The notes: generated by a model from the letters alone, not told the origin. A stretch of DNA of 64,000 nucleotides from Candidatus Zixiibacteriota bacterium (GCA_040753875.1 JBFMDV010000005.1:369142-433141); one strand, 5' to 3'; shown: positions 8,477 through 17,806, numbered from the stretch's first letter. A program made the numbers and translations.

Positions 8477-9430
8477 ATGAAGAGCTGTCGCTGGAACGTT
8501 GTTGCACCGGTCCTTGCCGCGATCGTGCTCCTTTCCACACCGCGAGCCGCCTGGAGTCAGCGAATTGCGGTGCTTACTACCGATAGTCTCACGTCCACGC
8601 AACGCAGCGTGACCGGTGAAAAATCGGTCATCCGCGCGCAGAACCCCCAGGCCGAGTTTCGCGAGTTCTTCCTCAAGCCGGGCGTGACCACCGAGCCGAA
8701 AATCCTCGACTCCATAAAAGCGTTCAATCCGGGTCTCTTTCTGACGGTCGGGAGCGCTGCCACCCAGTTCGCGCAGACCAACTTCAAGAGCACGCCGGTC
8801 GTCTTCTGCGCCGTCATGTATCCGGTGATCTCCGGTTTCGTCGAGTCGTTTGCCCATCCGGGAGGGAATATCACGGGCTCTTCGCTTTCGATCCCGGCGG
8901 ATATCCAATTCCGATACTTCAAACAGATCGTTCCCAAACTGGGCCGGCTGGGTGTCCTCTATACCGACAATACCGCTTCTCTCATCCCGCCCACCAAAGC
9001 CATCGCCCAACAAATGGGCCTCAAGCTGGTCGCGATCAAGATCGATAACGAGCGCCAACTGGCGCCGGCGCTGGACTCGCTGGCCGGCAACGTCGACGGT
9101 ATCTGGTCGGTGGCCGACCCGAACCTGTTCAACCCGCAGTCGACCAAGTTCATTCTGATTAACGCGCTTCGCCGCGGCCTCCCCCTCATGGGCTTTTCGA
9201 GGAACGTGGTCGAATCGGGCGCGCTGTTCGCTCTCGATTTCGATTACAAGGCGATCGGACGACAAGCCGGTGAACTGGCCAACCAGATCCTCATAGGAGC
9301 TTCCGCAGGATCGCTTTCGGTCACGACGCCCGACATCATCTGGTTCCACTACAACGAGAAGACGGCTCAGCACATGAGCATTACCATTCCGCAGGAACTG
9401 GTTGCTATCGCCAAGGAGGTTTATCGATGA
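8477..9430 (+). CDS. ABC-type substrate-binding protein (ABC_sub_bind family), probably a sensor subunit
   Basis: A 317-residue periplasmic protein with a signal peptide (residues 1-27, cleaved after AAWS). The body matches the ABC_sub_bind (PF04392, TrpX-like) pattern: FNPGLFLTVGSAATQF, then PVVFCAVMYPV, an HPGGNITGSS loop, LGVLYTDN, and a second lobe ending FDYKAIGRQAGELANQIL. No permease or ATPase gene is nearby. Instead its stop codon overlaps the start of a histidine kinase (ATGA). This suggests it binds a small molecule and reports to that kinase rather than feeding a transporter. The ligand is unknown; amino acids are common in the family. Confidence 0.85.
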   Translation: MKSCRWNVVAPVLAAIVLLSTPRAAWSQRIAVLTTDSLTSTQRSVTGEKSVIRAQNPQAEFREFFLKPGVTTEPKILDSIKAFNPGLFLTVGSAATQFAQTNFKSTPVVFCAVMYPVISGFVESFAHPGGNITGSSLSIPADIQFRYFKQIVPKLGRLGVLYTDNTASLIPPTKAIAQQMGLKLVAIKIDNERQLAPALDSLAGNVDGIWSVADPNLFNPQSTKFILINALRRGLPLMGFSRNVVESGALFALDFDYKAIGRQAGELANQILIGASAGSLSVTTPDIIWFHYNEKTAQHMSITIPQELVAIAKEVYR

Positions 9431-11094
9431 ACCTGTTTGGCGGTCCTCGTCGCGTGAGCCTGCGCACCAAGTTCGTAGTGCCGATCTCCCTGATTCTGGT
9501 CGGGAGCATGCTGGTAATAAGCGGCTTCCTCATCAAGAAGCAGTCGGAGAGTTTCCGTCGCGAGTTGGCCACGAGCGGCAAGACGATGCTTCGGATCCTG
9601 GCTATCAACGCCGAAAGCGGTGTGTTGTTCGAGTCGAAGTACGAGCTGGACGAACTGCTCAAGGCGCCCAGCCGTTTTGAAGCGGTCCGGTACGCCATTA
9701 TCACCAACCACGACGGCCGCGTACTGTCCCAGTTCGGCACGCGCGACACCAGCGCCGTCTTCAAAGACGGCACCGCTCAAGTGCCGCTCGAAGACAGCGT
9801 CTCCGTGTGGTACAGCACTCGAACCGACAGAGAGCTGATGATCCTGTCCATGCCGGTAGTCACCCACAAGAAGGTGCTGGATCGCGAACATCTCGGTATC
9901 ACCGGCGGTCTCGACAACTCCTTTGCCTATACCGACGTGACTGAAGTGATCGGGTTCATCGAATTGGGCATGAGTCTCGAAAAGGTAAACCAGTCGATCC
10001 GGGAGGCACAGACGGCGGCCATCCTGTTCTCGGCTGCCATCGTCATTCTCACAATCCTGTTGATAGCGCTCATTGTGGGCGCGGTTACCAAACCGATCAC
10101 GGCGCTGGTCGAGGCGACGGATCAGATCAGCCGAGGCGACCTGAGCCGACGCGTCGAGGTTAAGCGGAACGACGAGATCGGCCACCTGGCGGAGACGTTT
10201 AACAAGATGATCGGATCGCTCAAACAGTCCCGCGATGAGATCGAGGCATATAACAGAAACCTCGAACAGAAGATCATCGAGCGGACACGCCAACTCGAGG
10301 AGACCCAGGCGCAACTTGTGCAGTCCGAAAAGATGAGCGCCATCGGTCAGCTGGCGGCCGGCGTTGCGCACGAGTTGAACAATCCGCTGGGCGGCATCTT
10401 GGGCTACGCGCAGTTCACGCTTGAGAAGCTGCAGAAAAACGTCCCGGAAAAAACGACGGCCAAGGAGATACAGAGCTACGTTCGCTACCTGACCGACATC
10501 GAGACCCAATCGCGCCGGTGCAAAACAATCGTCCAAAACCTGCTCCGCTTCTCGCGCTCGTCGCGGACGGTCGACTTTGAGGAAGTGGATGTCAACCGGG
10601 CCATCGAGGATACGGTGACGTTTGTCGAGCATCAGTTACACTTGAACCAGATCGAACTGGAGGTGACGCTGGCGCCCGATCTGCCGCTCATCCAGGGAAA
10701 CACCGGGCAGTTGCAGCAGGTATTCACCAACCTGATCATCAATGCCATGCATGCGTCGCCGCCGAACTCAGTGATTTCTGTCATCTCTCGGTACAGTCGG
10801 GCGATCGGAGAATTCGGAGGCGCGGTCGAGGTTCTTGTCGGTGACCACGGCTGCGGTATCAAGGAAGAACACTTGAAACGTATATTCGAACCGTTCTTCA
10901 CCACCAAGGATGTCGGCAAGGGGACCGGCCTGGGGCTGTCCGTAAGCTACGGCATCGTCAAGGACCACGGTGGTGAGATCGCCGTTACCTCCAAACCGGG
11001 CGAAGGGTCCACCTTCACGGTCGTCCTGCCGGTACAGAAAACCGAGTCCGCCACCGATACCAAGGGAGTACGCCAGCCGAGCAAGGTGCTGTAA
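9427..11094 (+). CDS. membrane sensor histidine kinase
   Basis: A 555-residue protein. TM1 is about residues 17-36, an extracytoplasmic sensor region spans 40-195 and TM2 is 198-218. A HAMP domain follows at 219-270 and a coiled coil at 270-300. The HisKA domain has phospho-acceptor H315 in AGVAHELNNPLGG. The HATPase has N box NAMHAS, G1 DHGCGI and G2 GTGLGLSVSYGIV. It should autophosphorylate H315 in response to the extracytoplasmic domain and perhaps the upstream substrate-binding protein. The start overlaps the preceding stop. Two stand-alone receivers follow 15 nt after its stop codon. Confidence 0.93.
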   Translation: MNLFGGPRRVSLRTKFVVPISLILVGSMLVISGFLIKKQSESFRRELATSGKTMLRILAINAESGVLFESKYELDELLKAPSRFEAVRYAIITNHDGRVLSQFGTRDTSAVFKDGTAQVPLEDSVSVWYSTRTDRELMILSMPVVTHKKVLDREHLGITGGLDNSFAYTDVTEVIGFIELGMSLEKVNQSIREAQTAAILFSAAIVILTILLIALIVGAVTKPITALVEATDQISRGDLSRRVEVKRNDEIGHLAETFNKMIGSLKQSRDEIEAYNRNLEQKIIERTRQLEETQAQLVQSEKMSAIGQLAAGVAHELNNPLGGILGYAQFTLEKLQKNVPEKTTAKEIQSYVRYLTDIETQSRRCKTIVQNLLRFSRSSRTVDFEEVDVNRAIEDTVTFVEHQLHLNQIELEVTLAPDLPLIQGNTGQLQQVFTNLIINAMHASPPNSVISVISRYSRAIGEFGGAVEVLVGDHGCGIKEEHLKRIFEPFFTTKDVGKGTGLGLSVSYGIVKDHGGEIAVTSKPGEGSTFTVVLPVQKTESATDTKGVRQPSKVL

Positions 11095-11109
11095 CCGAGA
11101 CGAGACATC

Positions 11110-11481
11110 ATGTCACTGGAAACCAAACGTTCTATCCTGGTCGTTGATGACGAAGAGGTCATTCGGGACTTTCTGTCCGAGGTTCTCGAGGACTATGCTG
11201 TCAGCCTGGCTTGCGATGGTGACGAAGCGATCGAGAAGATCCGCCAGCAGCGCTATGACCTGGTGATCACCGATCTTCGCATGCCCCGTGTGCCGGGCGA
11301 AGAGGTGGTTCGGGTGGCGCGACTGACGCATAACGATACCAAGGTCATCGTGATCTCGGGATATTCAAGTCTGGCCACGGTGAGCCAGTCGGTGCACAAC
11401 GGCGCCTGTGCGTTCCTGTCAAAGCCGTTCAGTATCAAGGAACTGCTACAGACGGTTGAGACCGCCCTGGTGGGAGGTTAA
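11110..11481 (+). CDS. single-domain response regulator 1
   Basis: A 123-residue receiver domain with no output domain. Acidic pocket D13-D14, phospho-acceptor D55 in VITDLRMPR, the Ser/Thr switch in VISGYSS and K105 in SKPF are all present. It is likely a phospho-relay or diffusible regulator acting between the kinase at 9427 and the hybrid kinase at 11848. The next receiver gene starts 1 nt after its stop codon. Confidence 0.92.
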   Translation: MSLETKRSILVVDDEEVIRDFLSEVLEDYAVSLACDGDEAIEKIRQQRYDLVITDLRMPRVPGEEVVRVARLTHNDTKVIVISGYSSLATVSQSVHNGACAFLSKPFSIKELLQTVETALVGG

Positions 11482-11482
11482 C

Positions 11483-11851
11483 ATGGCAAAAATACTCGTT
11501 ATCGATGATTCCAAGATCATCCGTGACCTGCTCATCGACTTCCTGACCGAGGAAGGACATGAGGTTGACGCCATCGGCGACAGCGCCGAAGGGATCCAAC
11601 AGGCGCTGAAATCACGCTACGACGTCTGTTTCTGCGATCTGCACATCCCAAAGAAGAATGGCTATCAGGTGTTCTGCGAGGTCTCCGCAGTGAAACCCGA
11701 GCTGCAGTTCATTTTCACGGATTCGCTTCCCGACAAGCTGTTTCAACAGGCCCAGGAATCAGGAGTCTCGTACTGTCTGCGGAAACCGTTTGACCTGGAG
11801 CAGCTTCGCGATGTGCTGCACAAGGTTCTTCGACCGGTGAAGACGAAATGA
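11483..11851 (+). CDS. single-domain response regulator 2
   Basis: A 122-residue receiver domain with no output. Phospho-acceptor D52 in CFCDLHIPKKNG and K101 in LRKPFD are conserved. The usual Ser/Thr switch position reads FTDSLPD, which differs from the first receiver, so its output surface may differ. The ATG at 11483 follows GGAGG closely and gives the standard receiver N-terminus MAKILVIDDS. Its last codons overlap the start of the hybrid kinase (ATGA), so the two are translationally coupled. Confidence 0.9.
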   Translation: MAKILVIDDSKIIRDLLIDFLTEEGHEVDAIGDSAEGIQQALKSRYDVCFCDLHIPKKNGYQVFCEVSAVKPELQFIFTDSLPDKLFQQAQESGVSYCLRKPFDLEQLRDVLHKVLRPVKTK

Positions 11852-13521
11852 CCGACCTGGGCGTCCAGCAATACCACATACTAGTAGTCGACGACGAAGC
11901 CATTGTGCTGTCGCTGGTTCGTGATGCCCTTGAGGACGAAAACTATTCGATCGAGACGGCCTCCAGTGCCCAGGATGCGCTGGCGCTCCTTGACCGCGGC
12001 AGTTTCGACCTGCTCATAACCGATATCAGAATGCCGCACATGGACGGCATCGAAATGGTCAGGCAGGTGCGAGAGCGCCATCCGGATATTGCCGTCATTT
12101 TCATGACCGGTTACGCCAATCTGTCGTCCGCAAAGAACGCCATCAAACAGGGCGCCTTTGATTACATCATGAAACCATTCGAGTTGGTGGAGATCCGCCA
12201 GGCGGTCAGAAACGCTCTCAAACTTCGTTCGGAGACGGTCGACAAGAGCGCCACCCAGCAACTGGCACATTTGTCGGACCTCAATCAGATGTTGTTCACG
12301 GCCAACGACCGTACCTCGCTCATCACCTCATCGCTCCGATTCGCCATGATGCACATGCGCACGGCCAATGGAGCGCTGCTCTATTGGGATCAACGGAGAC
12401 AGTACTGCCTCATTATCAGCGTTTCAGCCGCCGGAACCACGGAGATGAGTCTTCCGGAAGGGCCGCTGGCGGCTATTCGGAAACTCAATGCCGACAAAAC
12501 CCTCGAGCCACTCCTGGCCTCCTATGGCGGCCAGCATGAGTATTTCGGTATCGAAATCACTCCCGACCTCCTGCCATATGTCTGCCCGTCCTGGTTTCAA
12601 CCGGGCCGACAGATGATCGTGGTGCCGGTGCGCCGGTCCGACACGATCTACGGCTGGTTTATGCTGGGCTTTGGCGAGGAGAACGGAAAGATCCGCGAGG
12701 CCGACTCCAAGTTCTTATCGATCACCGCCAGCCAGTTGGCCATTACGATCGAAAATCTCGCGCTCCTCGACGACTCCCAGGAAGCGTACGCACGCCTGAA
12801 AGAGCTGCAGGATCAGACGATCGAGCTTGAGAAGATGGCCACGCGAGGCCAGATGTCGGCGGAGATCGGCCACGAGTTGAACAACTTCCTCGGCGTCGTG
12901 GCCGGCAATCTAAGCCTGCTCGACGTGCAGCTTAAGCGGGGCAAATATGAGGACCTGGGACGATACGTAACGGCCATGACCGAGACGATCGAGAAGATCA
13001 AACGGTTCACCGGTAGTCTCATGGACCTGAAACAGATATCGTCGCGCATCGAGACCCTTCACTTCGATAAGGTGCTCCAGGAGGTTATCGACTACCTCAG
13101 ACCGCAGCGTCGCTTTAACGGCGTCACCCTGAAAGTAAACGCGCTTCCCGACGATATCTCCTTCCGGGGAGATACCGTTCAGATACAGCAACTGCTGTAC
13201 AACCTGTTCAACAACGCTGCCGACGCTGTGGTGGATCGCCCCCAGAAACAGATTGCCGTGACACTGACAGTCGACGCCGAGGCACAGCAGTTCACGCTGT
13301 CCATTACCGACACCGGTGTGGGGTTCCCCGCCGATCTGTTAGCCAAGGCGTTCCAGGAAAAATTCACTACCAAAAAGACCGGTCACGGTTTCGGCCTGGT
13401 GGTGTGCAAGCGGATCATCGACAATCACGGCGGGAAACTGAGAGTCGATTCGCGTCCGAACGACGGTACCACCATCAGCATCGATTTTCCTATCGCCGTC
13501 GAAGAAGCGGTCTGCGTCTGA
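11848..13521 (+). CDS. receiver-GAF-histidine kinase hybrid
   Basis: A 557-residue soluble hybrid. The N-terminal receiver (residues 10-125) has D59 in LLITDIRMPH and K109 in MKPF. A GAF-like region (about 150-305) with IVVPVRRSDTIYGWFMLGF is followed by a coiled coil. The HisKA-like domain has H342 in EIGHELNNFLG. The HATPase has NLFNNAADAV, DTGVGFP and GHGFGLVVCKRI. The receiver is N-terminal to the kinase, so the kinase may be controlled by phosphorylation passed from the upstream kinase. There is no DNA-binding output in the operon. It is the last gene; the convergent pyrE ends 26 nt away. Confidence 0.9.
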   Translation: MTDLGVQQYHILVVDDEAIVLSLVRDALEDENYSIETASSAQDALALLDRGSFDLLITDIRMPHMDGIEMVRQVRERHPDIAVIFMTGYANLSSAKNAIKQGAFDYIMKPFELVEIRQAVRNALKLRSETVDKSATQQLAHLSDLNQMLFTANDRTSLITSSLRFAMMHMRTANGALLYWDQRRQYCLIISVSAAGTTEMSLPEGPLAAIRKLNADKTLEPLLASYGGQHEYFGIEITPDLLPYVCPSWFQPGRQMIVVPVRRSDTIYGWFMLGFGEENGKIREADSKFLSITASQLAITIENLALLDDSQEAYARLKELQDQTIELEKMATRGQMSAEIGHELNNFLGVVAGNLSLLDVQLKRGKYEDLGRYVTAMTETIEKIKRFTGSLMDLKQISSRIETLHFDKVLQEVIDYLRPQRRFNGVTLKVNALPDDISFRGDTVQIQQLLYNLFNNAADAVVDRPQKQIAVTLTVDAEAQQFTLSITDTGVGFPADLLAKAFQEKFTTKKTGHGFGLVVCKRIIDNHGGKLRVDSRPNDGTTISIDFPIAVEEAVCV

Positions 13522-13547
13522 CGGCGCCTTGTCCTCCCATATGCCGC

Positions 13548-14120
13548 TCAGAATTTCCGACTGCCGCGCTGCGTAAACGGTTCCCCCTTCTTGCAGAGAG
13601 GACAGACCGATGGCTCCCAGCTCTCGGCGTTCACGGTGGCCAGCGCATGGAACGGATAGGCGAATTTGATTGCACCGCCCGACCGATCCAGGAGTAATCC
13701 CAGCCCAACTATCTGTGCGTCGTACGAATTGACCAAGTCAATAACTTCGTTGACCGAAGTCCCGGTGGTGAGGACATCATCGACGATGACGACTTTCTGC
13801 CCCGGTTCCAGCGAGAAGCCTCGTTTGAAAACCCGTCCCTTCTCCCCCTGCTCGGCGTAGAGCGCCTCGATGCCCAGATAGCGGGCAACGTCATAAGCAA
13901 TGATGATACCGCCGGTTGTGGGACCAACCACTGTCTGTGCCCCGCTGTCGCGGAATTTGTCCGCCATGGCACGACAGATTTGCGTGCAGATCCCCGGATT
14001 CTTGAGCAGCGTGAATTTTTCGTAGTAGACATCGGAATGACGGCCGGAGGTCAGCAGGAAATGCCCGGTGAGAAGGGCGCCGGATCGTTTGAACAATTCA
14101 AGGAGATCAGACATTATCAT
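13548..14120 (-). CDS. pyrE: orotate phosphoribosyltransferase
   Basis: A 190-residue type I phosphoribosyltransferase that joins orotate to PRPP to make OMP in pyrimidine synthesis. The substrate loop region FLLTSGRHSDVYYEKF and the PRPP motif VVIVDDVLTTGTS (about residues 110-122) are intact. The C-terminus carries a CPLC pair and a short tail, as in some longer PyrE proteins. Its ATG at 14120 overlaps the acpS stop (ATGA). An in-frame ATG at 14114 has AAGGA at 9 nt, a better spacing, and may be the true start. No other pyrimidine gene is nearby. Confidence 0.93.
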   Translation of the reverse strand: MIMSDLLELFKRSGALLTGHFLLTSGRHSDVYYEKFTLLKNPGICTQICRAMADKFRDSGAQTVVGPTTGGIIIAYDVARYLGIEALYAEQGEKGRVFKRGFSLEPGQKVVIVDDVLTTGTSVNEVIDLVNSYDAQIVGLGLLLDRSGGAIKFAYPFHALATVNAESWEPSVCPLCKKGEPFTQRGSRKF

Positions 14121-14491
14121 TCGTCCTTCGAGAGCAGAGCCATGGCCACGGCATGCGAGCGCTCATGGCTTATGGAAATAAGCGTTCGTATATTCGCAAG
14201 TTCAGGTTGGAGTTCTGGTGACGGCTGCAGCACCGGTTGTCCGCCGGAGTCGGGCAGGATCTCAAGCGCAGCATACGATGGGCGAACAGTGCGGAATCGC
14301 CCCAGGGCTTTAATGACTGCCTCTTTGGCAGCGAACCGCCCGGCCAGGAACAGGTGCTTGTCGTGTCGGGCTGTGAATAATCGGAGCTCGCGCGGGCCGA
14401 GGATACGCTCGGCAAATCGCTCGCCGAATCTTTCCAACGCGCGTTTCACTCTCGCCGTATCAAGAATGTCGATACCAACTGATTCGATCAT
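14117..14491 (-). CDS. acpS: holo-[acyl-carrier-protein] synthase
   Basis: A 124-residue phosphopantetheinyl transferase that moves 4'-phosphopantetheine from CoA to apo-ACP. It has the family's metal-binding D in VGIDILDTARV near the N-terminus and E in RFAAKEAVIKAL, and ends with SISHERSHAVAMAL. The ATG at 14491 gives the family's normal length and N-terminus; the open frame continues upstream without family similarity. Shine-Dalgarno is weak. It is translationally coupled to pyrE. Confidence 0.92.
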   Translation of the reverse strand: MIESVGIDILDTARVKRALERFGERFAERILGPRELRLFTARHDKHLFLAGRFAAKEAVIKALGRFRTVRPSYAALEILPDSGGQPVLQPSPELQPELANIRTLISISHERSHAVAMALLSKDE

Positions 14492-14862
14492 ATCTACTGC
14501 ACCCGGGCATACCCGAGCGGGTATAAAGTACAGGTCTCCGCTCACCTTGGCAACAGCCGAAAGAAAGTACTTGCGTCGGGCGTTGAACATCGGTACTGTG
14601 AAAACAGATGATACGGAGAGAGAGATGGACATTTGAAAATCTCTAACACTCCAATAATGAAGGTTGTCTCTTCTCCGCTGCGCGTACGCCGTGACCCCGC
14701 CTTCGGCGGATAGCGAAAGCAAAACGCGGGAAGTGGCTGTAAGACCTTTATCGTACAAGTCTCAGGAGTTTTTTCAAATTTCGAATCTCTCTCCAAATAG
14801 TAAGAGCCTGACTCGAATGAGCCAGGCTCTTTTCTTCTGAAGTCTATGTGTCGGGCTGCGCG
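14492..14862. other. non-coding stretch upstream of acpS
   Basis: 371 nt without a supported gene. On the minus strand a possible promoter for acpS-pyrE (TTGCCA-17 nt-TACTTT) lies at about 14529-14557. The left end also holds a small GC stem CCGCC-GAA-GGCGG near 14700. The right end holds the hairpin at 14802-14831. The reading frame open across the stretch looks unlike a protein and is not called. Confidence 0.4.
14802..14831 (-). terminator. terminator-like hairpin after the 214-residue hypothetical gene
   Basis: AAGAGCCTG pairs with CAGGCTCTT, and the stem is extended inward by CTC/GAG with one mismatch. It begins 31 nt after the stop codon at 14863. The U-rich tract is better on the plus strand (CTTTTCTTCT) than on the minus strand, so it may work in both directions. 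Confidence 0.55.
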
Positions 14863-15507
14863 CTACACGGCTTCGTTGAGCGCCGTTCTGATCATCTGTT
14901 CATAGTGCGTGGTAACGTCAACGCGCCGCACCAGGACGAAATAACACTCCGTTCCGGCCGATGCAAAATACAGACGGTCCCTCTCCACTTCGTACACGCC
15001 TCTTTGACGGCTCGTGCCGACACCCGGTATCCGCCCAAACAGCTCCATTATATCCCGAAGCCCCCTGAACACCGCTGAGAACTGCTGTTTGAATTCCTCC
15101 GACAAGCTGCTGTCGGCAAACGTACCGTCGTTTTCGAGTCGGATAACGCGCTGGACACCGGCGATCGCGGCCAGCCGCGCTTCGGCGGTCATGGGCGGCA
15201 GTCCCGGCCTTGATGACGTAATCTCGCCGCCGGTGGATGGCAGCGTGTAGGTGTCCCCCTGGAGAATAGCGAGCACTTCGGCATGCTGCCGTTTGATTGT
15301 TCCCTCGACATGAAGTTGCTCCTCGATCGTCACCACCGGCCGTTCCAGTGTACGCTCGATCTTGTGGAGAATCTGTCCGCTATTCAGTATGCAGGTGGTA
15401 ATACGCGGATTGGGGCGTGAGGCATATTCGGTTTGCACTTGCAGTGAAACCGCGCCCTTCTTGACCAGCGAGGTGCGTCCAACCGGAATGTTATCGCTCG
15501 TTGCCAT
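14863..15507 (-). CDS. conserved hypothetical protein, 214 residues
   Basis: No signal peptide or membrane segment. The N-terminal half has a compact domain with PRITTCILNSGQILHKIERTL and a helix EEQLHVEGTIKRQHAEVLAIL. A linker rich in Pro/Ser (about residues 90-105) leads to a C-terminal alpha/beta domain that ends in VERDRLYFASAGTECYFVLVRRVD. The C-terminal half has some look of a roadblock/LC7-type regulatory fold, but that is only an impression. It lies 52 nt downstream of nrdJ and could be co-transcribed with it. Function unknown. Confidence 0.65.
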   Translation of the reverse strand: MATSDNIPVGRTSLVKKGAVSLQVQTEYASRPNPRITTCILNSGQILHKIERTLERPVVTIEEQLHVEGTIKRQHAEVLAILQGDTYTLPSTGGEITSSRPGLPPMTAEARLAAIAGVQRVIRLENDGTFADSSLSEEFKQQFSAVFRGLRDIMELFGRIPGVGTSRQRGVYEVERDRLYFASAGTECYFVLVRRVDVTTHYEQMIRTALNEAV

Positions 15508-15559
15508 GATGCCGGCTATAGTTCGGCCTATTCTCCTTGTTCTTTATGTATCGGAAGAA

Positions 15560-17806
15560 TCAGCAGTTGGAATAACCGCAGGAGGCGCAGGCATAGCAAC
15601 CGGAATCGAAAGCCATTGCAGAACCGCAATCCGGACATACCTCGGGAGGCTGGGGAGTTTCGGAGATATCCAGGCCGGATGAACCAAAGTGCCTGTGCAA
15701 AACTTGCGCAATCGCATCTGGGATCGAGAAGATTCGGGCTCCATCTGCATACACCTGGTTAGAGCCGCCAATTCCTCGGAGTTGCTTGACGACCTGCCCA
15801 ACCGGGATCCTGGATCGGAGCGCCAGCGAAATCAACCGACAGATCGCTTCGGTGTCCGCCATGGTGGTATAACCGGATTTCCCGATATGAGCGAACACCT
15901 CGAATGGCTGACCGTCCTTGATATTCACCGTCACGTACAGATTGCCGTAGCCGGTCCGGATCTTTTCGGTAATGCCCGAGAGAATGGTAGGACGCTTTTC
16001 GACCTTCTGAACTCCCGGAACAACACCGCCAGCGGGGGCTTTGGTGGACAGCACTTGATTGGGGCGTGAATTGTCGCGATATATCGTGACACCTTTACAG
16101 TCCATGCTATAGGCAAGCAGGTACGCCGCGCGGACATCATCGCGCGTGGCCGACTCTGGAAAGTTGATCGTCTTGGATACCGAGGAATCACAGTGCTTCT
16201 GGAACGCGGCCTGCATGCGAATATGGTCTGACGGCGCAATATCGGCAGCGCTCAGAAAGATGGCCCGAACGTGCTCCGGGATCTCGGCGAGGGACTGGAT
16301 TGACCGCAGATGAGCGATCTTCAGCACCAGATCGTCACTGAAAAACCCTTCGTGATATGCGAGCTGCGAGAAATGGGGATTGAGTTCTGTCAGCCGAGTA
16401 CCATCGAGAACATTCCGCTCATACGCAATGGCGTAATATGGTTCAATGCCGGAAGAACATCCGGCAATGATCGACAGCGTCCCGGTAGGTGCAACCGTCG
16501 TGACAGTGGCGTTCCGCATTGCCACCCCTTCGTTCTTGTAGACCGACCCTTCCCAATTGGGAAAGCGCCCCCGGCTTTTTGCCAGTTCCGACGACTGATT
16601 GCGGGCTTCATTCTCGACAAAAGCCATGACCCTCTCGCCAAGAGCGATCGCCTCCGCGTGGTTGTAGGGAAGACGCAGTTTGACCAGCATGTCCGCCCAG
16701 CCCATGACACCCAGCCCGATCCGACGGTTTTTCCTCGTCTGTCTTTCGATCTGTTCAATTGGGTACTTGTTCAGGTCAATGACATTATCGAGGAAATGGA
16801 CAGCCGTGTGGACGACCTCCGCCAGCCGATCCCAGTCGACGCCAGCCGACGGTTCGGTGAGCGTGTAATCGGGCGGCAGCGGCTCCAGAACAAACTGACC
16901 AAGATTTATCGAACCAAGGTTGCACGAGTCGTACGGCGGCAGCGGCTGCTCGCCGCAAGGATTGGTGGCTTCGATGGTCTCCGATGGTGCCGTAGGATTG
17001 AGGCGGTTCATCCGGTCGATAAAGACGATCCCCGGTTCGCCGGTTTGCCAGGCTTGGTCGACGATCTGGTCAAAAACATCTCTCGCCTCTAACCAGGCTT
17101 CCTTGCCATCGACAACATGAGTCCGACCAGTATGCGGGTCAACCAACGGGTAGGATGTCCCCTTATCGACCGCCTCCATGAACGCGTCGGTGACAGCAAC
17201 CGAAATGTTGAAATTCGTTACTTCCGATGTGTCCTGTTTGCAGCGTATGAATTCGAGAATATCTGGATGGTCGACCCGCAAAATCCCCATGTTGGCGCCG
17301 CGACGGGTTCCCCCCTGTTTTACCGCCTCGGTCGAAGCGTTGTAGACTTTCATGAACGAAACCGGACCCGAGGCGACCCCGGATGTAGAGGCAACCGGCG
17401 AATTCCGAGGGCGCAATCGCGAAAAAGCAAAGCCGGTACCACCCCCGGACTTGTGGATAATGGCGGCGTGTTTGTTCGTCTCGAAGATCTCTTCCATGGA
17501 GTCTCCTACCGGGAGAACGAAGCAGGCGGACAATTGCCCCAGTGGCCTGCCGGCATTCATGAGCGTGGGAGAATTGGGAAGGAAATCGAGACTGGCCACG
17601 GCGGAATAGAATCGCTGGGCGGTGGCATCCACACACACTTCATCGGCGCCGTAAAGCCGGTCCGCCTGGGCGATGAACTTCGCGACCCGCAGAAACAATT
17701 CGCGGGGAGTCTCGATCACCCGTCCCTGGGCGTCCTTCATCAGGTACCGCCGTTTGAGTACGGTGAGTGCATTGTCGGAGAGTTGGATGTCCTTTTCCTG
17801 CCACAT
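15560..17806 (-). CDS. nrdJ: adenosylcobalamin-dependent ribonucleotide reductase (class II)
   Basis: A 748-residue enzyme that reduces ribonucleotides to deoxyribonucleotides using a thiyl radical made from coenzyme B12, so it needs no oxygen. C95 in LSACFVLP matches the redox cysteine. N282, C284 and E286 in TNPCGEQPL are the catalytic Asn, radical Cys and Glu. HKSGGGTGFAFSRLRP is typical of the class II group. The tail has a Cys-rich, zinc-ribbon-like end (CPDC...CYAC-ASCGYSNC) that may relay electrons. The start at 17806 is the first ATG; there is no clear Shine-Dalgarno. The leader is about 55 nt, too short for a cobalamin riboswitch. Confidence 0.95.
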   Translation of the reverse strand: MWQEKDIQLSDNALTVLKRRYLMKDAQGRVIETPRELFLRVAKFIAQADRLYGADEVCVDATAQRFYSAVASLDFLPNSPTLMNAGRPLGQLSACFVLPVGDSMEEIFETNKHAAIIHKSGGGTGFAFSRLRPRNSPVASTSGVASGPVSFMKVYNASTEAVKQGGTRRGANMGILRVDHPDILEFIRCKQDTSEVTNFNISVAVTDAFMEAVDKGTSYPLVDPHTGRTHVVDGKEAWLEARDVFDQIVDQAWQTGEPGIVFIDRMNRLNPTAPSETIEATNPCGEQPLPPYDSCNLGSINLGQFVLEPLPPDYTLTEPSAGVDWDRLAEVVHTAVHFLDNVIDLNKYPIEQIERQTRKNRRIGLGVMGWADMLVKLRLPYNHAEAIALGERVMAFVENEARNQSSELAKSRGRFPNWEGSVYKNEGVAMRNATVTTVAPTGTLSIIAGCSSGIEPYYAIAYERNVLDGTRLTELNPHFSQLAYHEGFFSDDLVLKIAHLRSIQSLAEIPEHVRAIFLSAADIAPSDHIRMQAAFQKHCDSSVSKTINFPESATRDDVRAAYLLAYSMDCKGVTIYRDNSRPNQVLSTKAPAGGVVPGVQKVEKRPTILSGITEKIRTGYGNLYVTVNIKDGQPFEVFAHIGKSGYTTMADTEAICRLISLALRSRIPVGQVVKQLRGIGGSNQVYADGARIFSIPDAIAQVLHRHFGSSGLDISETPQPPEVCPDCGSAMAFDSGCYACASCGYSNC

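Noticed and set aside
14492-14758. N-terminal extension of acpS of 89 codons
   Set aside because: The frame is open, but the family N-terminus begins at the ATG at 14491 and the extension has no protein-like pattern.
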